Positions 18,064 through 27,168 of a DNA stretch of 64,000 nucleotides are shown piece after piece. The position numbers and the translations under genes are program-made. The DNA is from Bacteroidia bacterium (GTDB lineage Bacteria; Bacteroidota; Bacteroidia; Flavobacteriales; Flavobacteriaceae). The notes beneath the pieces were generated by a model. The model was not told the DNA's origin. It searched no databases and saw only the letters and a list, made by a program, of their open reading frames with translations. The stretch covers positions 1 through 64,000 of the forward strand of contig JAUIDI010000008.1 in NCBI GenBank assembly GCA_030428705.1, read 5' to 3'. How positions within the stretch are numbered: position 1 is the stretch's first letter; each line of letters opens with the position of its first letter.

Positions 18064-18960
18064 GTGAAGCAAGACTACCATCAGTTATTGAAACCCGATA
18101 TTATTAACAATGTTTCCGGCCTATCATTGATAGCAAGGATAATTGTTGAGGGGTATCTTTCGGGACTTAATCGTAGTAGGAGGGTAGGTCCAGGACTTGA
18201 ATTCAGCCAATATCGGGGTTACGAACAAGGTGATGATATGCGTTTGTTGGATTGGAAAATGTTGGCCCGTTCGGGAAGATATTATATCAAGCAATCGGAA
18301 ATCGATACGCACATTTCGGTAAAATATATTCTCGATACTAGCAAATCAATGGCCCATGAAGAGAACGGGTTATCTAAAATAGATCATGTAAAGGTCTTGG
18401 TGGCCTCACTGGCCTATTTGTCTCAAAAACAAGGTGATGCCGTAGGTCTTTTCACGGTCAACGATGAGAACATCTTCAGTTTGAACCCGACCATTCGGAA
18501 ACAGCATTTCAATCGTATACTCCACGAACTTGTTCGATTACAGGTCAAAGGAAAATGGCCCGATAATTCCATGACAATTGATAAACTACATGACCGAAGT
18601 CGTAAAGAATTTATTCTCTTCTTTACCGACCTATATGAGCATAATACCGAGCTAACGGCCATGATCAAGGGTTTGAAGACGATTAGAAATGAAGTTGTCG
18701 TAATACATATAATGGGGCAAAAAGAGCTGGAATTCGACCATACGGGCCCGGCTATTTTTGAAGATTTGGAAACGGGTTTACGCATAAGGGTAGATGCCAA
18801 GGAGGCCAAAACAAAGTATTTGAGCGCATTGAATATAATGATTTCCGACGCCAAAGAACTATTGTTGTCAAATGGTATAGGATATCATTTGTTCAATTTA
18901 GGGGAACCCATTGGAGACACCTTACAGGTCTTTTTAAAACAGCGAAGAAGATTGCTATGA
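18064..18960 (+). CDS. DUF58 domain protein with VWA-like fold
   Basis: The 298-residue protein has the DUF58 signature FSQYRGYEQGDDMRLLDWK and KQSEIDTHISV, followed by ILDTSKSM, which supplies the DxSxS metal-adhesion pattern of a von Willebrand A fold. Translation starts at a GTG just after CAA. DUF58 proteins pair with MoxR ATPases in nearly all phyla; the cargo or substrate is unknown. The stop overlaps the ATG of the next gene (ATGA), consistent with coupled translation. It is probably cytoplasmic, as I see no membrane helix. Confidence 0.9.
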   Translation: MKQDYHQLLKPDIINNVSGLSLIARIIVEGYLSGLNRSRRVGPGLEFSQYRGYEQGDDMRLLDWKMLARSGRYYIKQSEIDTHISVKYILDTSKSMAHEENGLSKIDHVKVLVASLAYLSQKQGDAVGLFTVNDENIFSLNPTIRKQHFNRILHELVRLQVKGKWPDNSMTIDKLHDRSRKEFILFFTDLYEHNTELTAMIKGLKTIRNEVVVIHIMGQKELEFDHTGPAIFEDLETGLRIRVDAKEAKTKYLSALNIMISDAKELLLSNGIGYHLFNLGEPIGDTLQVFLKQRRRLL

Positions 18961-20252
18961 CTTTTCTTGACCCTAAATATCTTTGGGCACTTTTGTCGCT
19001 TATCGTTCCGATAGCCATACACTTGTGGAGCAGAAAAAAAGTCAAGGTCATTAAAGTAGGTAGCATCCGGTTTTTGGAATCTTTGAATCCGAAACAGACC
19101 AGTAGTATACAATTGAACGAGATATGGTTGCTGATCTTACGAATGCTGATTCTCATTCTTCTTACCTTATTAATGGCGCAGCCCCGAATCAAAGGAAACT
19201 CGCAGAATACGGCAATCATTTATCTCGTTGAACCTTCGTTGATGACAGATTCTAAAATTGGTGCTTTGCTGGATTCGCTTCCGGAAAATGCGGTAAGATT
19301 GTTTCAATCAGGGTTTCCCGAATTGGAAAAGAACGATGTAGGGAGTAGCAAGGATAAAACTCCACGATATTGGCAATTGGCCTATGAAATGGAAGATCTG
19401 TCATCGGATAGTATTGTTGTTTTCACTCGTGGGTTCCAAAAAGGTATTAAAGGAATGCGCCCAAAAATAAAGGCCAATGTGAAATGGGTTCTCTTTGAAA
19501 CGGATGAACCCTCCGACGGAGTGGTCGAAGCTGCAATTGATGGCGAGGATATATCCCTGTTAAGGGTCAAAGGCAATCATAAACATTTGGCCTTTGAAAA
19601 GGAAATACTACCTAAGAATAGTGAACAAATAAAGATTGATTCCAAAAACGATAGTATTGAAATAACCTTAAGTGATGGACAGTTAATACTGCCTTTGCTC
19701 AAAAAAGAATCGATTGGCATTCAACTATTTTATGAGGATAGCCTCTCGGATCAAATGAAATACCTGGAGTCCGCTTTTCGCGCCATCGGCAAATATCTGG
19801 ACAATGAATTAGAAATACATTCTGAAAAAATTACAAGAGCTATTGATTCCGCGGGTTTTGAATACCTTGTTTGGCTCAGCGGAAAGCCAATGCCCGGACC
19901 TTCGGATAGAACACTTTTGTACCGCCCCGATGATTTGGCAAGTGAACTCATAGTCCCGGCGATCGAGAAAAATATTTTTCATTTGACAAGACCGTTGAAT
20001 TCCGAAAACATAATCAAAGACCATTTGGCGGAGCAATTGACAGCCACCCTAAACCTTCATCCTGGTTTGGAGGAAAAAACAATGAAATATGATAAACGTA
20101 CCTTGGCTTTGGACGAATTCCGACCCATAGAAACGGCATCTTTAAAAAGGAAGGATTACCCCCTTTTACTTGATTTATCCCCGTGGTTGTGGAGTCTACT
20201 TGCCTTTTTGCTTATAACGGAACGAATTATATCAAAATACCGAGGACAATGA
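18957..20252 (+). CDS. BatA-like membrane protein with N-terminal double-transmembrane domain
   Basis: The 431 residues begin with the Aerotolerance regulator N-terminal (BatA) domain: FLDPKYLWALLSLIVPIAIH, a cytoplasmic loop with VKVIKVGSIRFLESL, and a second helix RMLILILLTLLMAQP. The middle is soluble and shows no clear VWA metal site. A third helix closes the protein (about 410-426). It overlaps both neighbours by four bases (ATGA), so the operon is tightly coupled. It is expected at the inner membrane beside the MoxR/DUF58 pair; its precise role is not known. Confidence 0.85.
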   Translation: MTFLDPKYLWALLSLIVPIAIHLWSRKKVKVIKVGSIRFLESLNPKQTSSIQLNEIWLLILRMLILILLTLLMAQPRIKGNSQNTAIIYLVEPSLMTDSKIGALLDSLPENAVRLFQSGFPELEKNDVGSSKDKTPRYWQLAYEMEDLSSDSIVVFTRGFQKGIKGMRPKIKANVKWVLFETDEPSDGVVEAAIDGEDISLLRVKGNHKHLAFEKEILPKNSEQIKIDSKNDSIEITLSDGQLILPLLKKESIGIQLFYEDSLSDQMKYLESAFRAIGKYLDNELEIHSEKITRAIDSAGFEYLVWLSGKPMPGPSDRTLLYRPDDLASELIVPAIEKNIFHLTRPLNSENIIKDHLAEQLTATLNLHPGLEEKTMKYDKRTLALDEFRPIETASLKRKDYPLLLDLSPWLWSLLAFLLITERIISKYRGQ

Positions 20253-22474
20253 AAGAACCGGGAAAGGACATTTTGGTAGCATTGCAAAATAAATGGAAAT
20301 TACGGTTGTTTCTGGAAATAGTATTGTACACAATTGGCCCAACGATACTCTGTTACTTTCTGGGATTCAGTTGGGTCTGGACTTTGGCCGTTTTCCTTGG
20401 TTTGTTATTGTTATTAACAGTGATAAAAAAACCATGGCGGTTGACTTTGGATAGGCTGGCTAGCTACATCGATCAAAAAATGAAATCCGTTGAACATAGC
20501 TCGAGCCTGTTATTACAACCATCGGAACAGCTCTCAAGTTTGGCAAGACTGCAAAGTCAAAAAGTGACGCGAACACTGACAAGCAACAACAGCCCCATAT
20601 TGCCAATAAAAGGTCTCAGAAGAGCAAGTATTGCGGCCTTTTTATGCATAGGTATAGGTTTTTTGTTCTCCAAGACAGGAATTGCAAATAGCCTTTGGTC
20701 TACAAAAGAAAATCCTTCGGAAAAAGAAATCATCCATTTTCGACCGACCGATTCTTTGGCTCCTGAAAGAAATCCCCCAACGGTAGAAAGCCAAAATGTG
20801 ACTATAAGCTATCCATCGTATACGGGTAAAGGGCCTGTGACTACTTCAAATATGAATATTAGTGCTTTGGAAGGATCCCGTCTGACCTGGAATATCAAAT
20901 TCGATTCCGAGGTAGATAGCGTAATTCTTGAAACAAATAATAATAGTCATCCAATGCGATTGACGGATGGGTTTTACATAGAATCCACGACTTTAAAGGC
21001 CCCAGGGTTTTATAACTTCCGTTTTACGGATCGGCGAGGGGGTACTTATGCTTCCGATCTTTATGCATTGGAGGTTATCAGAGATCAGCCTCCATCCCTT
21101 GAAATACAAGGTGTTAAGCCATTCGAATCATTTGAATTCGCCGAATCAAAGCATTTGAATTTAACAGCCTTGATCAATGACGATTATGGCATTGCCAATG
21201 CGGAAATAATTGCAACCGTCAGCAAAGGTTCGGGAGAATCGGTTAAATTCCGCGAAGAAAAATTGGCTTTCGACACAAAGGTCTCGGGAAGTAAAAAAAG
21301 TCTTGAATTGTTAAAAAAAATAGACTTGGACCTGCTTGAAATGGAACCCGGTGATGAGCTCTATTTCTATGTAGAGGTGTTTGACACCAAGCGCCCAAAG
21401 GCCAATTCTAATCGTAGTGAAACTTTTTTCGCCATAATCAATGACACGGTCTCAAATCAGTTTGAAGTAGAAGGCACTATGGGTGCCGACTTGATGCCGG
21501 ACTATTTTCGTAGCCAAAGACAGTTGATCATCGATACTGAAAAACTGATTGCCGATAAAGGGAAATTGACCGAATACGAGTTTAATTCGACTAGTAATGA
21601 ACTGGGTTTTGATCAAAAGGCCCTACGATTGAAATATGGTGAGTTTATGGGAGATGAGGCCGATTCCGGAATTCAAGGAGGGCAACCTTCTATGGATGAT
21701 GATAGCCATAGCGATACCGAAGACCCCTTGGCCGAATTCACCCATGACCACGATGGTGATAACGAGCATAATCTTGTAGACCATGAGCATGATGAGGATG
21801 ATGAAGAAAAAGAAAAGGAAGATCCCTTACACGATTACCTGCACAATCACGATGATCCCGAAGAATCGACCTTATTCACGCAGTCGTTGAAAAGCAAGTT
21901 ACAACAGGCCATGGCCGAAATGTGGGATGCCGAACTTCATTTACGGTTGTATACTCCCGGAAAGTCGTTGCCCTATCAATACAGGGCGTTAAAATTGATT
22001 CAGGAAATCAAGAACAGTGCACGTATTTATGTACACCGTATCGGTTTCGACCCTCCCCCCATAAAAGAGGAAGTACGATTGACAGGCGATATTGACGAAG
22101 TGAATACTTTTCAAAAAAAGGCTGAACTAGAAAGCCCTCCACAATATCCTAGTATACGGGAAGCCATCAAAATAATTGAAAAATTGAAAAACGGTGATTT
22201 ATCGATTTCGCATGAAGATAGATCTGTATTTAAAATGGCCGGTAATGAACTGGCCGTCAAGGCAATTGAAGAACCCGGCAAGTACTTGGGGACCCTGCAG
22301 GGGTTAAAATGGTTGACTGAGGATATGGGTCCCACCAAAGAATTATTGGCCAAGGTGCAAAGCGGACTGTTTTCCGTGATTCCAGAGTCAGATCCCGACC
22401 CCGATAAAGAGGCCCTTTTCACTAACGACCTTGATAATTTGTTTTTAAAGGAATTGGAAACCTATGACCGATAG
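20249..22474 (+). CDS. DUF4175-like large membrane protein with His/Asp-rich linker
   Basis: The 741-residue protein has two N-terminal membrane segments (about 23-65) and another near 130-145. A long periplasmic region with Ig-like strands follows, with phrases such as ISYPSYTGKGP and INDDYGIANAEI. DUF4175 proteins with this layout sit in MoxR operons. A distinctive stretch (about residues 470-540, nt 21647-21870) is packed with Asp, Glu and nine His and may bind divalent metal. The start is the ATG at 20249, overlapping the previous stop (ATGA); a longer reading frame upstream lies inside the BatA-like gene. The last 11 bases overlap the next gene. Function is unknown. Confidence 0.8.
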   Translation: MKEPGKDILVALQNKWKLRLFLEIVLYTIGPTILCYFLGFSWVWTLAVFLGLLLLLTVIKKPWRLTLDRLASYIDQKMKSVEHSSSLLLQPSEQLSSLARLQSQKVTRTLTSNNSPILPIKGLRRASIAAFLCIGIGFLFSKTGIANSLWSTKENPSEKEIIHFRPTDSLAPERNPPTVESQNVTISYPSYTGKGPVTTSNMNISALEGSRLTWNIKFDSEVDSVILETNNNSHPMRLTDGFYIESTTLKAPGFYNFRFTDRRGGTYASDLYALEVIRDQPPSLEIQGVKPFESFEFAESKHLNLTALINDDYGIANAEIIATVSKGSGESVKFREEKLAFDTKVSGSKKSLELLKKIDLDLLEMEPGDELYFYVEVFDTKRPKANSNRSETFFAIINDTVSNQFEVEGTMGADLMPDYFRSQRQLIIDTEKLIADKGKLTEYEFNSTSNELGFDQKALRLKYGEFMGDEADSGIQGGQPSMDDDSHSDTEDPLAEFTHDHDGDNEHNLVDHEHDEDDEEKEKEDPLHDYLHNHDDPEESTLFTQSLKSKLQQAMAEMWDAELHLRLYTPGKSLPYQYRALKLIQEIKNSARIYVHRIGFDPPPIKEEVRLTGDIDEVNTFQKKAELESPPQYPSIREAIKIIEKLKNGDLSISHEDRSVFKMAGNELAVKAIEEPGKYLGTLQGLKWLTEDMGPTKELLAKVQSGLFSVIPESDPDPDKEALFTNDLDNLFLKELETYDR

Positions 22475-24221
22475 TTTCGTATTCTTAAACGAACCTTGGT
22501 TCTGGCCCGTTATAATCGGTTCAGTCTTTGTCTTTTCGTTCTTTGTTTGGAAGGAATGGCCCAATTCTTCAAAAAAGAGGTTTTCTATCAAGATTGCCGT
22601 ATCAATATTGACCATAGTATCGCTAGCTCTTATTGCTTTACGGCCAGCTCTTCAGGATGAACTTGAAACGGGATTGGCGGTATTGATAACCGAAGGGGCT
22701 GACAACTCTAGGTTGGACAGCCTGGAGAAAGCCCATAAAAATATCAAGAAGATCATTTATTCGAAGAATCGGTCCCTTCAAAGGCAGTTGGATTCCGTAA
22801 GTTCTTTATTTGTGTTGGGGCATGGCCCTGAGCCGTTTGATTTATGGCAGTTTGAAGAAATCCCCGTGACCTACTTGGGGGGTGAGCCAATAAAAGGTAT
22901 TGTAAAGTTGAAGTATGATGTACAAAATACAACTGGGAATAATTTAAAAATCAATGGGTTATATCAAAATCCAAAAAAAGGAAACAGAATAGTCGTACAA
23001 ACGCCCGGCGGTGCAGGACTGGATTCGGTTTTTTTGGATGATATGCCCTCACAACGGTTCAGGTTTTCGGTCGACTTGAAGGTTTTAGGTGATTTTGTAT
23101 ATAAATTGACCGAGAAAGATTCTACGGGACTTGAAATTAATTCCGAACCTGCCCCTATTTCGGTCGTACGGAAGAACCCGTTGCGAATAATGATGATCAA
23201 TAGCTTTCCGACGTTTGAGTCCAAATATCTAAAGAATTTTCTTGCCGAAATGGGACATAAGGTCTTGGTAAGAAGCCAACTGACCAAAGGCAAGTATAAG
23301 TTCGAATACCTTAATACTGAACGGACTCCGATTTATAGGCTTTCACAAGAAAATTTAAAAAATTTCGATATCGTTTTTATCGATACGGACTCTTATATGA
23401 ATCTTTCGTCGAGGTCATTTGAAACACTTATTAATGCCGTGAAAGATGATGGTCTTGGAATTTTCATTCAACCCAATACAAGCTTTTTTCAATTGTCGGA
23501 AAGCAAATCTCACTTTAAATTTGATAGATTATCAACAACTGAAGTCTCGTTGTCTCAATGGCCCAAGATTAAATTGAGAAATTACCCCTATAGTTTAAAA
23601 GATGATTTTTTAGTGGAACCGATACATGTTTCGAAAAAATCGATTCTATCGGCTTTAAAAAGAATAGGCAGGGGTAGGGCAGGCTCCACCGTTTTTCAGG
23701 ATACCTATCGATTAATGTTAGATGGAAAAATCAGTGTCTACAGACAGCTTTGGACAGAAATTATCGGTGCTATTGCGAACAAGGAAACGATTTCTACAGA
23801 ATATGAATCAGAAATAATGTTTGTCGTAGAAAACCATCCCTTTGATTTTAAATTACGTAGGTCCAAATCTTCGTCGGCGCTATTGGGTAAGGGTAATAAT
23901 CAAATACCTTTGAGGCAGCATCCTGATTTCCCGGACCTTTGGATGGGAACGGTTTACCCGAGAAATCCGGGTTGGGATCAATTGACGATCGCTAGCGACA
24001 GTATGTTAAGCCATAATTTTTATGTCTTGACTTCTAATCAGTGGGCCGCCAAACGCATAGTGGAAAAAATTGCCCTGAACAAACGAGAATTTGCCGATAA
24101 TGCTCCTAAGGTGAAGAAAAAAAGGGTTTTTAGCCCTATTAACAATATTTGGTTTTTCCTTGCCTTTTTGGTAGCTATTGCTTACTTATGGTTTGAACCA
24201 AAACTTTTTGGAACCCTATAA
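22464..24221 (+). CDS. Membrane protein of the MoxR operon, function unknown
   Basis: The 585 residues have N-terminal helices (about 12-28 and 43-60), a large soluble middle and one C-terminal helix (about 563-580). This resembles the companion membrane proteins without a VWA site found at the end of Bacteroidota MoxR operons. The middle contains IMMINSFPTFESKYLKNFLA and IVFIDTDSYMNL, suggestive of a class I amidotransferase-like flavodoxin fold. I do not recognise a catalytic site. It starts inside the preceding gene (11-base overlap), which supports translational coupling, and it is the last gene of the operon. Confidence 0.72.
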   Translation: MTDSFVFLNEPWFWPVIIGSVFVFSFFVWKEWPNSSKKRFSIKIAVSILTIVSLALIALRPALQDELETGLAVLITEGADNSRLDSLEKAHKNIKKIIYSKNRSLQRQLDSVSSLFVLGHGPEPFDLWQFEEIPVTYLGGEPIKGIVKLKYDVQNTTGNNLKINGLYQNPKKGNRIVVQTPGGAGLDSVFLDDMPSQRFRFSVDLKVLGDFVYKLTEKDSTGLEINSEPAPISVVRKNPLRIMMINSFPTFESKYLKNFLAEMGHKVLVRSQLTKGKYKFEYLNTERTPIYRLSQENLKNFDIVFIDTDSYMNLSSRSFETLINAVKDDGLGIFIQPNTSFFQLSESKSHFKFDRLSTTEVSLSQWPKIKLRNYPYSLKDDFLVEPIHVSKKSILSALKRIGRGRAGSTVFQDTYRLMLDGKISVYRQLWTEIIGAIANKETISTEYESEIMFVVENHPFDFKLRRSKSSSALLGKGNNQIPLRQHPDFPDLWMGTVYPRNPGWDQLTIASDSMLSHNFYVLTSNQWAAKRIVEKIALNKREFADNAPKVKKKRVFSPINNIWFFLAFLVAIAYLWFEPKLFGTL

Positions 24222-24723
24222 AACTTTTGTTCTAGTATCGAATAGGTATGTCCATTTAAATTCTTCACCGCATCACATCGGATATTTTCATTTTTTTTAG
24301 ACCATAAAGGAACATCCGAACGATAAACCAAGTCAAGCCCTATAAGAACACTTTTTGATAAAAGCGAGTGATTCTAAACGGGCAATTTTGTCATTTACCA
24401 GTGGTTCCGATGGCCATGATAGTAGGGCCTAATCGATAAAAAGTAACTTTTCGGCACACTATAATGTAGTTAAAACGATATTTGGGTATTTAGTCTATAA
24501 ATTTTTAACAGTTATTGACATAGGGCTATTTTCGAGCTTAAAGAATCTTTATAACAAAGCTAACCGACAGCAACCGATAAACTATAGGGCAACCAAGAGT
24601 CGAATTTGTCTACAATCTTTAAAAACACAATTATTTAAACTTATAAATCTAAGTTGCAGTTGAGGGTTTTAGTTTTCAAGCCATTATGGAACAAGTTGTT
24701 AAAAAAGTCTCGGTCAATTAATT
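24222..24723. other. 502-base intergenic region before the second polysaccharide locus
   Basis: No credible ORF or RNA gene is seen here. It is A/T-rich and should contain the promoter of the second capsule locus, but I found no element matching both a TTG box and TAnnTTTG at good spacing. The best partial match is GATATTTG near 24477-24484. Confidence 0.55.
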
Positions 24724-26115
24724 ATGAATTCGAAAAATAGATTCATATTGATAAATTTGCTTGGATTTGAATTTGTACTGTTGAATTTGGTATTGATCTT
24801 ATACCTTTTCTTCAGACTGCCTGAATTCTCTTTGTCTGACATGGTTTTTTTAAGGAAAATAGCTGTACTTACGGTAATATATAATCTAAGTTGGCTGTTT
24901 ATTATTCTTTATATAAGAGACAAAGACTTTTATTTCAGCACAAACAAAACCTATCTTAGGAGTCTTTTGATTTCCCTGTTCTTTTTTGTAGGGGTCGTTA
25001 CTAGTCTGGTAATACTTTTCAAAATCAACTATTTTGCACGCTCTACGTTTATCGCTCCAATTTTTATTTTTTCATATCTGAATTTTCTAGCTCACAAATA
25101 CTTGTTGAAATTTTTAATAAAAAAGGGTTCGAACCTTTTTTCGAACACCCTTTTACTAGGTACGGCTACCAATTTTTCAAAATTGAACGGTTTCACAAAG
25201 GTTATGACTCAATATGGCTATAATATTGTAGGTTATTTAGAAAGTCAGGACAAAAATCCAAAGGATTTACCAAGCTTGAAAAGAGTGGGTAATATCAAAG
25301 AACTGTCTACCGTATTGAGTTCCAACTCCATTGATGAAATTTTTATTGCAATGTCTTCAATTGACCAAGAAAAAGTAAAGGAATCTGTTCAAATAGCTGA
25401 TAGTTTTGGAGTTCGTGTCAAATTGCTTCCCGAAAACCCACTTTTTATTGCAAGAAATTATAAAGTGGCCACTATGGGTGATTTAGCAGTCTTCAAGCTC
25501 CGTCAATCAGGTTTGGACAATTTTAATATGACAATATTGAAGCGTCTATTCGACTTTTGCTTTGCAGTCGTGGTACTGTCCATACTTTCCCCTGTTTACA
25601 TCTTAATAGCAATCATAATACGTTTGGATAGCAAAGGTCCTACCTACTATTGTCCGCGAAGAAAAGGTGAAGCCGGTAAAACTTTCAAATGCTACAAGTT
25701 CAGAACTATGAAGCATAATGATAACGAGTTTCACGGAACCAGGTCGACAGTGGTAAATGACCCAAGAATAACCCGCGTCGGTAAATTCCTAAGAAAGACC
25801 GACCTCGACGAATTGCCGCAGTTCTTTAATGTTCTTAAAGGTGATATGAGTGTTATTGGCCCAAGACCCCATAGAGTTAATCTACAAAACGATTTTAGAA
25901 AGAGCGTGAATGATTATATGGTCCGAAGTTATGTTAAACCAGGAATTACGGGTTGGGCACAGGTCAATGGATGGCGCGGCCCTACCGAAACCCATGAACA
26001 AAAAAACGAACGTATAAACCATGATCTCTGGTATATTGAAAATTGGAGTTTTATGCTGGATTTAAAGATAATTTTCTTGACCCTGTTCGGCGGGCATCGA
26101 AAAAAGGCATTCTAA
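24724..26115 (+). CDS. Initiating undecaprenyl-phosphate sugar-1-phosphate transferase (WcaJ-like)
   Basis: This 463-residue polyprenyl-phosphate hexose-1-phosphate transferase should load the first sugar phosphate onto the lipid carrier at the inner membrane. It has four N-terminal helices (about 8-125), a CoA-binding-like domain (about 135-250), another membrane helix (about 280-300) and the bacterial sugar transferase domain. Typical motifs are KCYKFRTM, DELPQFFNVLKGDMSVIGPRP and KPGITGWAQVNGWRG. The C-terminal WYIENWSFMLDLKIIFLTL matches glucose- or galactose-type (WcaJ/WbaP-like) members. It is the first gene of the locus, as expected for the committed step. The sugar specificity is inferred only. 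Confidence 0.92.
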   Translation: MNSKNRFILINLLGFEFVLLNLVLILYLFFRLPEFSLSDMVFLRKIAVLTVIYNLSWLFIILYIRDKDFYFSTNKTYLRSLLISLFFFVGVVTSLVILFKINYFARSTFIAPIFIFSYLNFLAHKYLLKFLIKKGSNLFSNTLLLGTATNFSKLNGFTKVMTQYGYNIVGYLESQDKNPKDLPSLKRVGNIKELSTVLSSNSIDEIFIAMSSIDQEKVKESVQIADSFGVRVKLLPENPLFIARNYKVATMGDLAVFKLRQSGLDNFNMTILKRLFDFCFAVVVLSILSPVYILIAIIIRLDSKGPTYYCPRRKGEAGKTFKCYKFRTMKHNDNEFHGTRSTVVNDPRITRVGKFLRKTDLDELPQFFNVLKGDMSVIGPRPHRVNLQNDFRKSVNDYMVRSYVKPGITGWAQVNGWRGPTETHEQKNERINHDLWYIENWSFMLDLKIIFLTLFGGHRKKAF

Positions 26116-26186
26116 ATTCCGATTCTGGGATTTTTTATACCATTTCGTATTAAGAACAGAAAATTCATTTAAGGTATTTAAAAAAT

Positions 26187-27038
26187 ATGGATCATCAGTT
26201 TAAAATGAAAAAAATGACAAAATATCTCCAAATTGTTTATGCTTACAAGCCTTGGGCAAATCAATTTAAAACTGGCTGTGAAAAACTTCGTCATTTAATT
26301 TTGCTTGCTTCGCTTGTAGTATTATCGTCATGCTATACCACGAAGAAATTGAATTATTTACAGAGTGATGAACGGTCTTTTGACATACCCGTTTTGCCTA
26401 CGGTATATAAGGTTCAGCCAAATGACGTATTGAGCATAAAGGTTCAGAGTAAAGACCCTGAGCAATCAGCTTTTTTTAACATTACTACAATTGAAAATAG
26501 AAATATTGAAGCAAATCCGGCGTCTTTATTTCTAACTGGTTATACGGTTGATCAAGAAGGTATGATAAATCTGGCAATTGTGGGAGAACTTAAAGTAAGT
26601 GACCTGCCTGTTCCGGAAATTAGGGATTTAATACAGAAACAAATCGATAAATATCTTTTAAATGCAATGGTTTCGGTAAAACTTACAAGCTTTAAGGTCT
26701 CAGTTTTGGGCGATGTTAAAAACCCCGGCACAAATTATATTTACAATACTCAAGCTACCATATTCGAGGCCCTTAGTGCTGCCGGAGATTTAAACTTGAC
26801 CGCAAAGAGGGAAAATGTAAGGTTGATCAGGCAGCAAGGAGATATGTCTAAAGTGGTGAGTCTTGATTTGACCCAGCCCTCAATTATTCATTCTCCTTAT
26901 TATCTTTTACACCCGAACGACGTTATTTATGTAGAGACATCCAAACCAAATGTATTTCAGAATAATTTAGGATTATTTTCACTGATTTTATCAGCAATAA
27001 CGACGACGGTCTTGGTTCTTAGTTTTACATCGAACTGA
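26187..27038 (+). CDS. Polysaccharide export outer-membrane lipoprotein (Wza-like), second copy
   Basis: This 283-residue Wza-like protein has a lipobox VVLSSC, a Poly_export domain (about 65-160), an SLBB domain with VLGDVKNPGTN and a final membrane helix. It is a diverged paralogue of the copy at 9169. The cysteine falls about 49 residues after the annotated ATG, with a long polar region before the hydrophobic core, much longer than a usual lipoprotein signal. Internal ATGs at residues 7 and 10 shorten it a little; no in-frame start close to the core was found. It pairs with the Wzc-like gene that begins about 130 bases downstream. Confidence 0.9.
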   Translation: MDHQFKMKKMTKYLQIVYAYKPWANQFKTGCEKLRHLILLASLVVLSSCYTTKKLNYLQSDERSFDIPVLPTVYKVQPNDVLSIKVQSKDPEQSAFFNITTIENRNIEANPASLFLTGYTVDQEGMINLAIVGELKVSDLPVPEIRDLIQKQIDKYLLNAMVSVKLTSFKVSVLGDVKNPGTNYIYNTQATIFEALSAAGDLNLTAKRENVRLIRQQGDMSKVVSLDLTQPSIIHSPYYLLHPNDVIYVETSKPNVFQNNLGLFSLILSAITTTVLVLSFTSN

Positions 27039-27168
27039 TGGACACTATAAGCCAAGGTCGAATTCATGATGGGTTCAAAATATATTGAGGTATTGGTAAA
27101 TCCATGAAAATGGCGTCAGAAAATGACCTTATATATAGGCCTAAATAAAAAATAGTTAATTTCTATAA

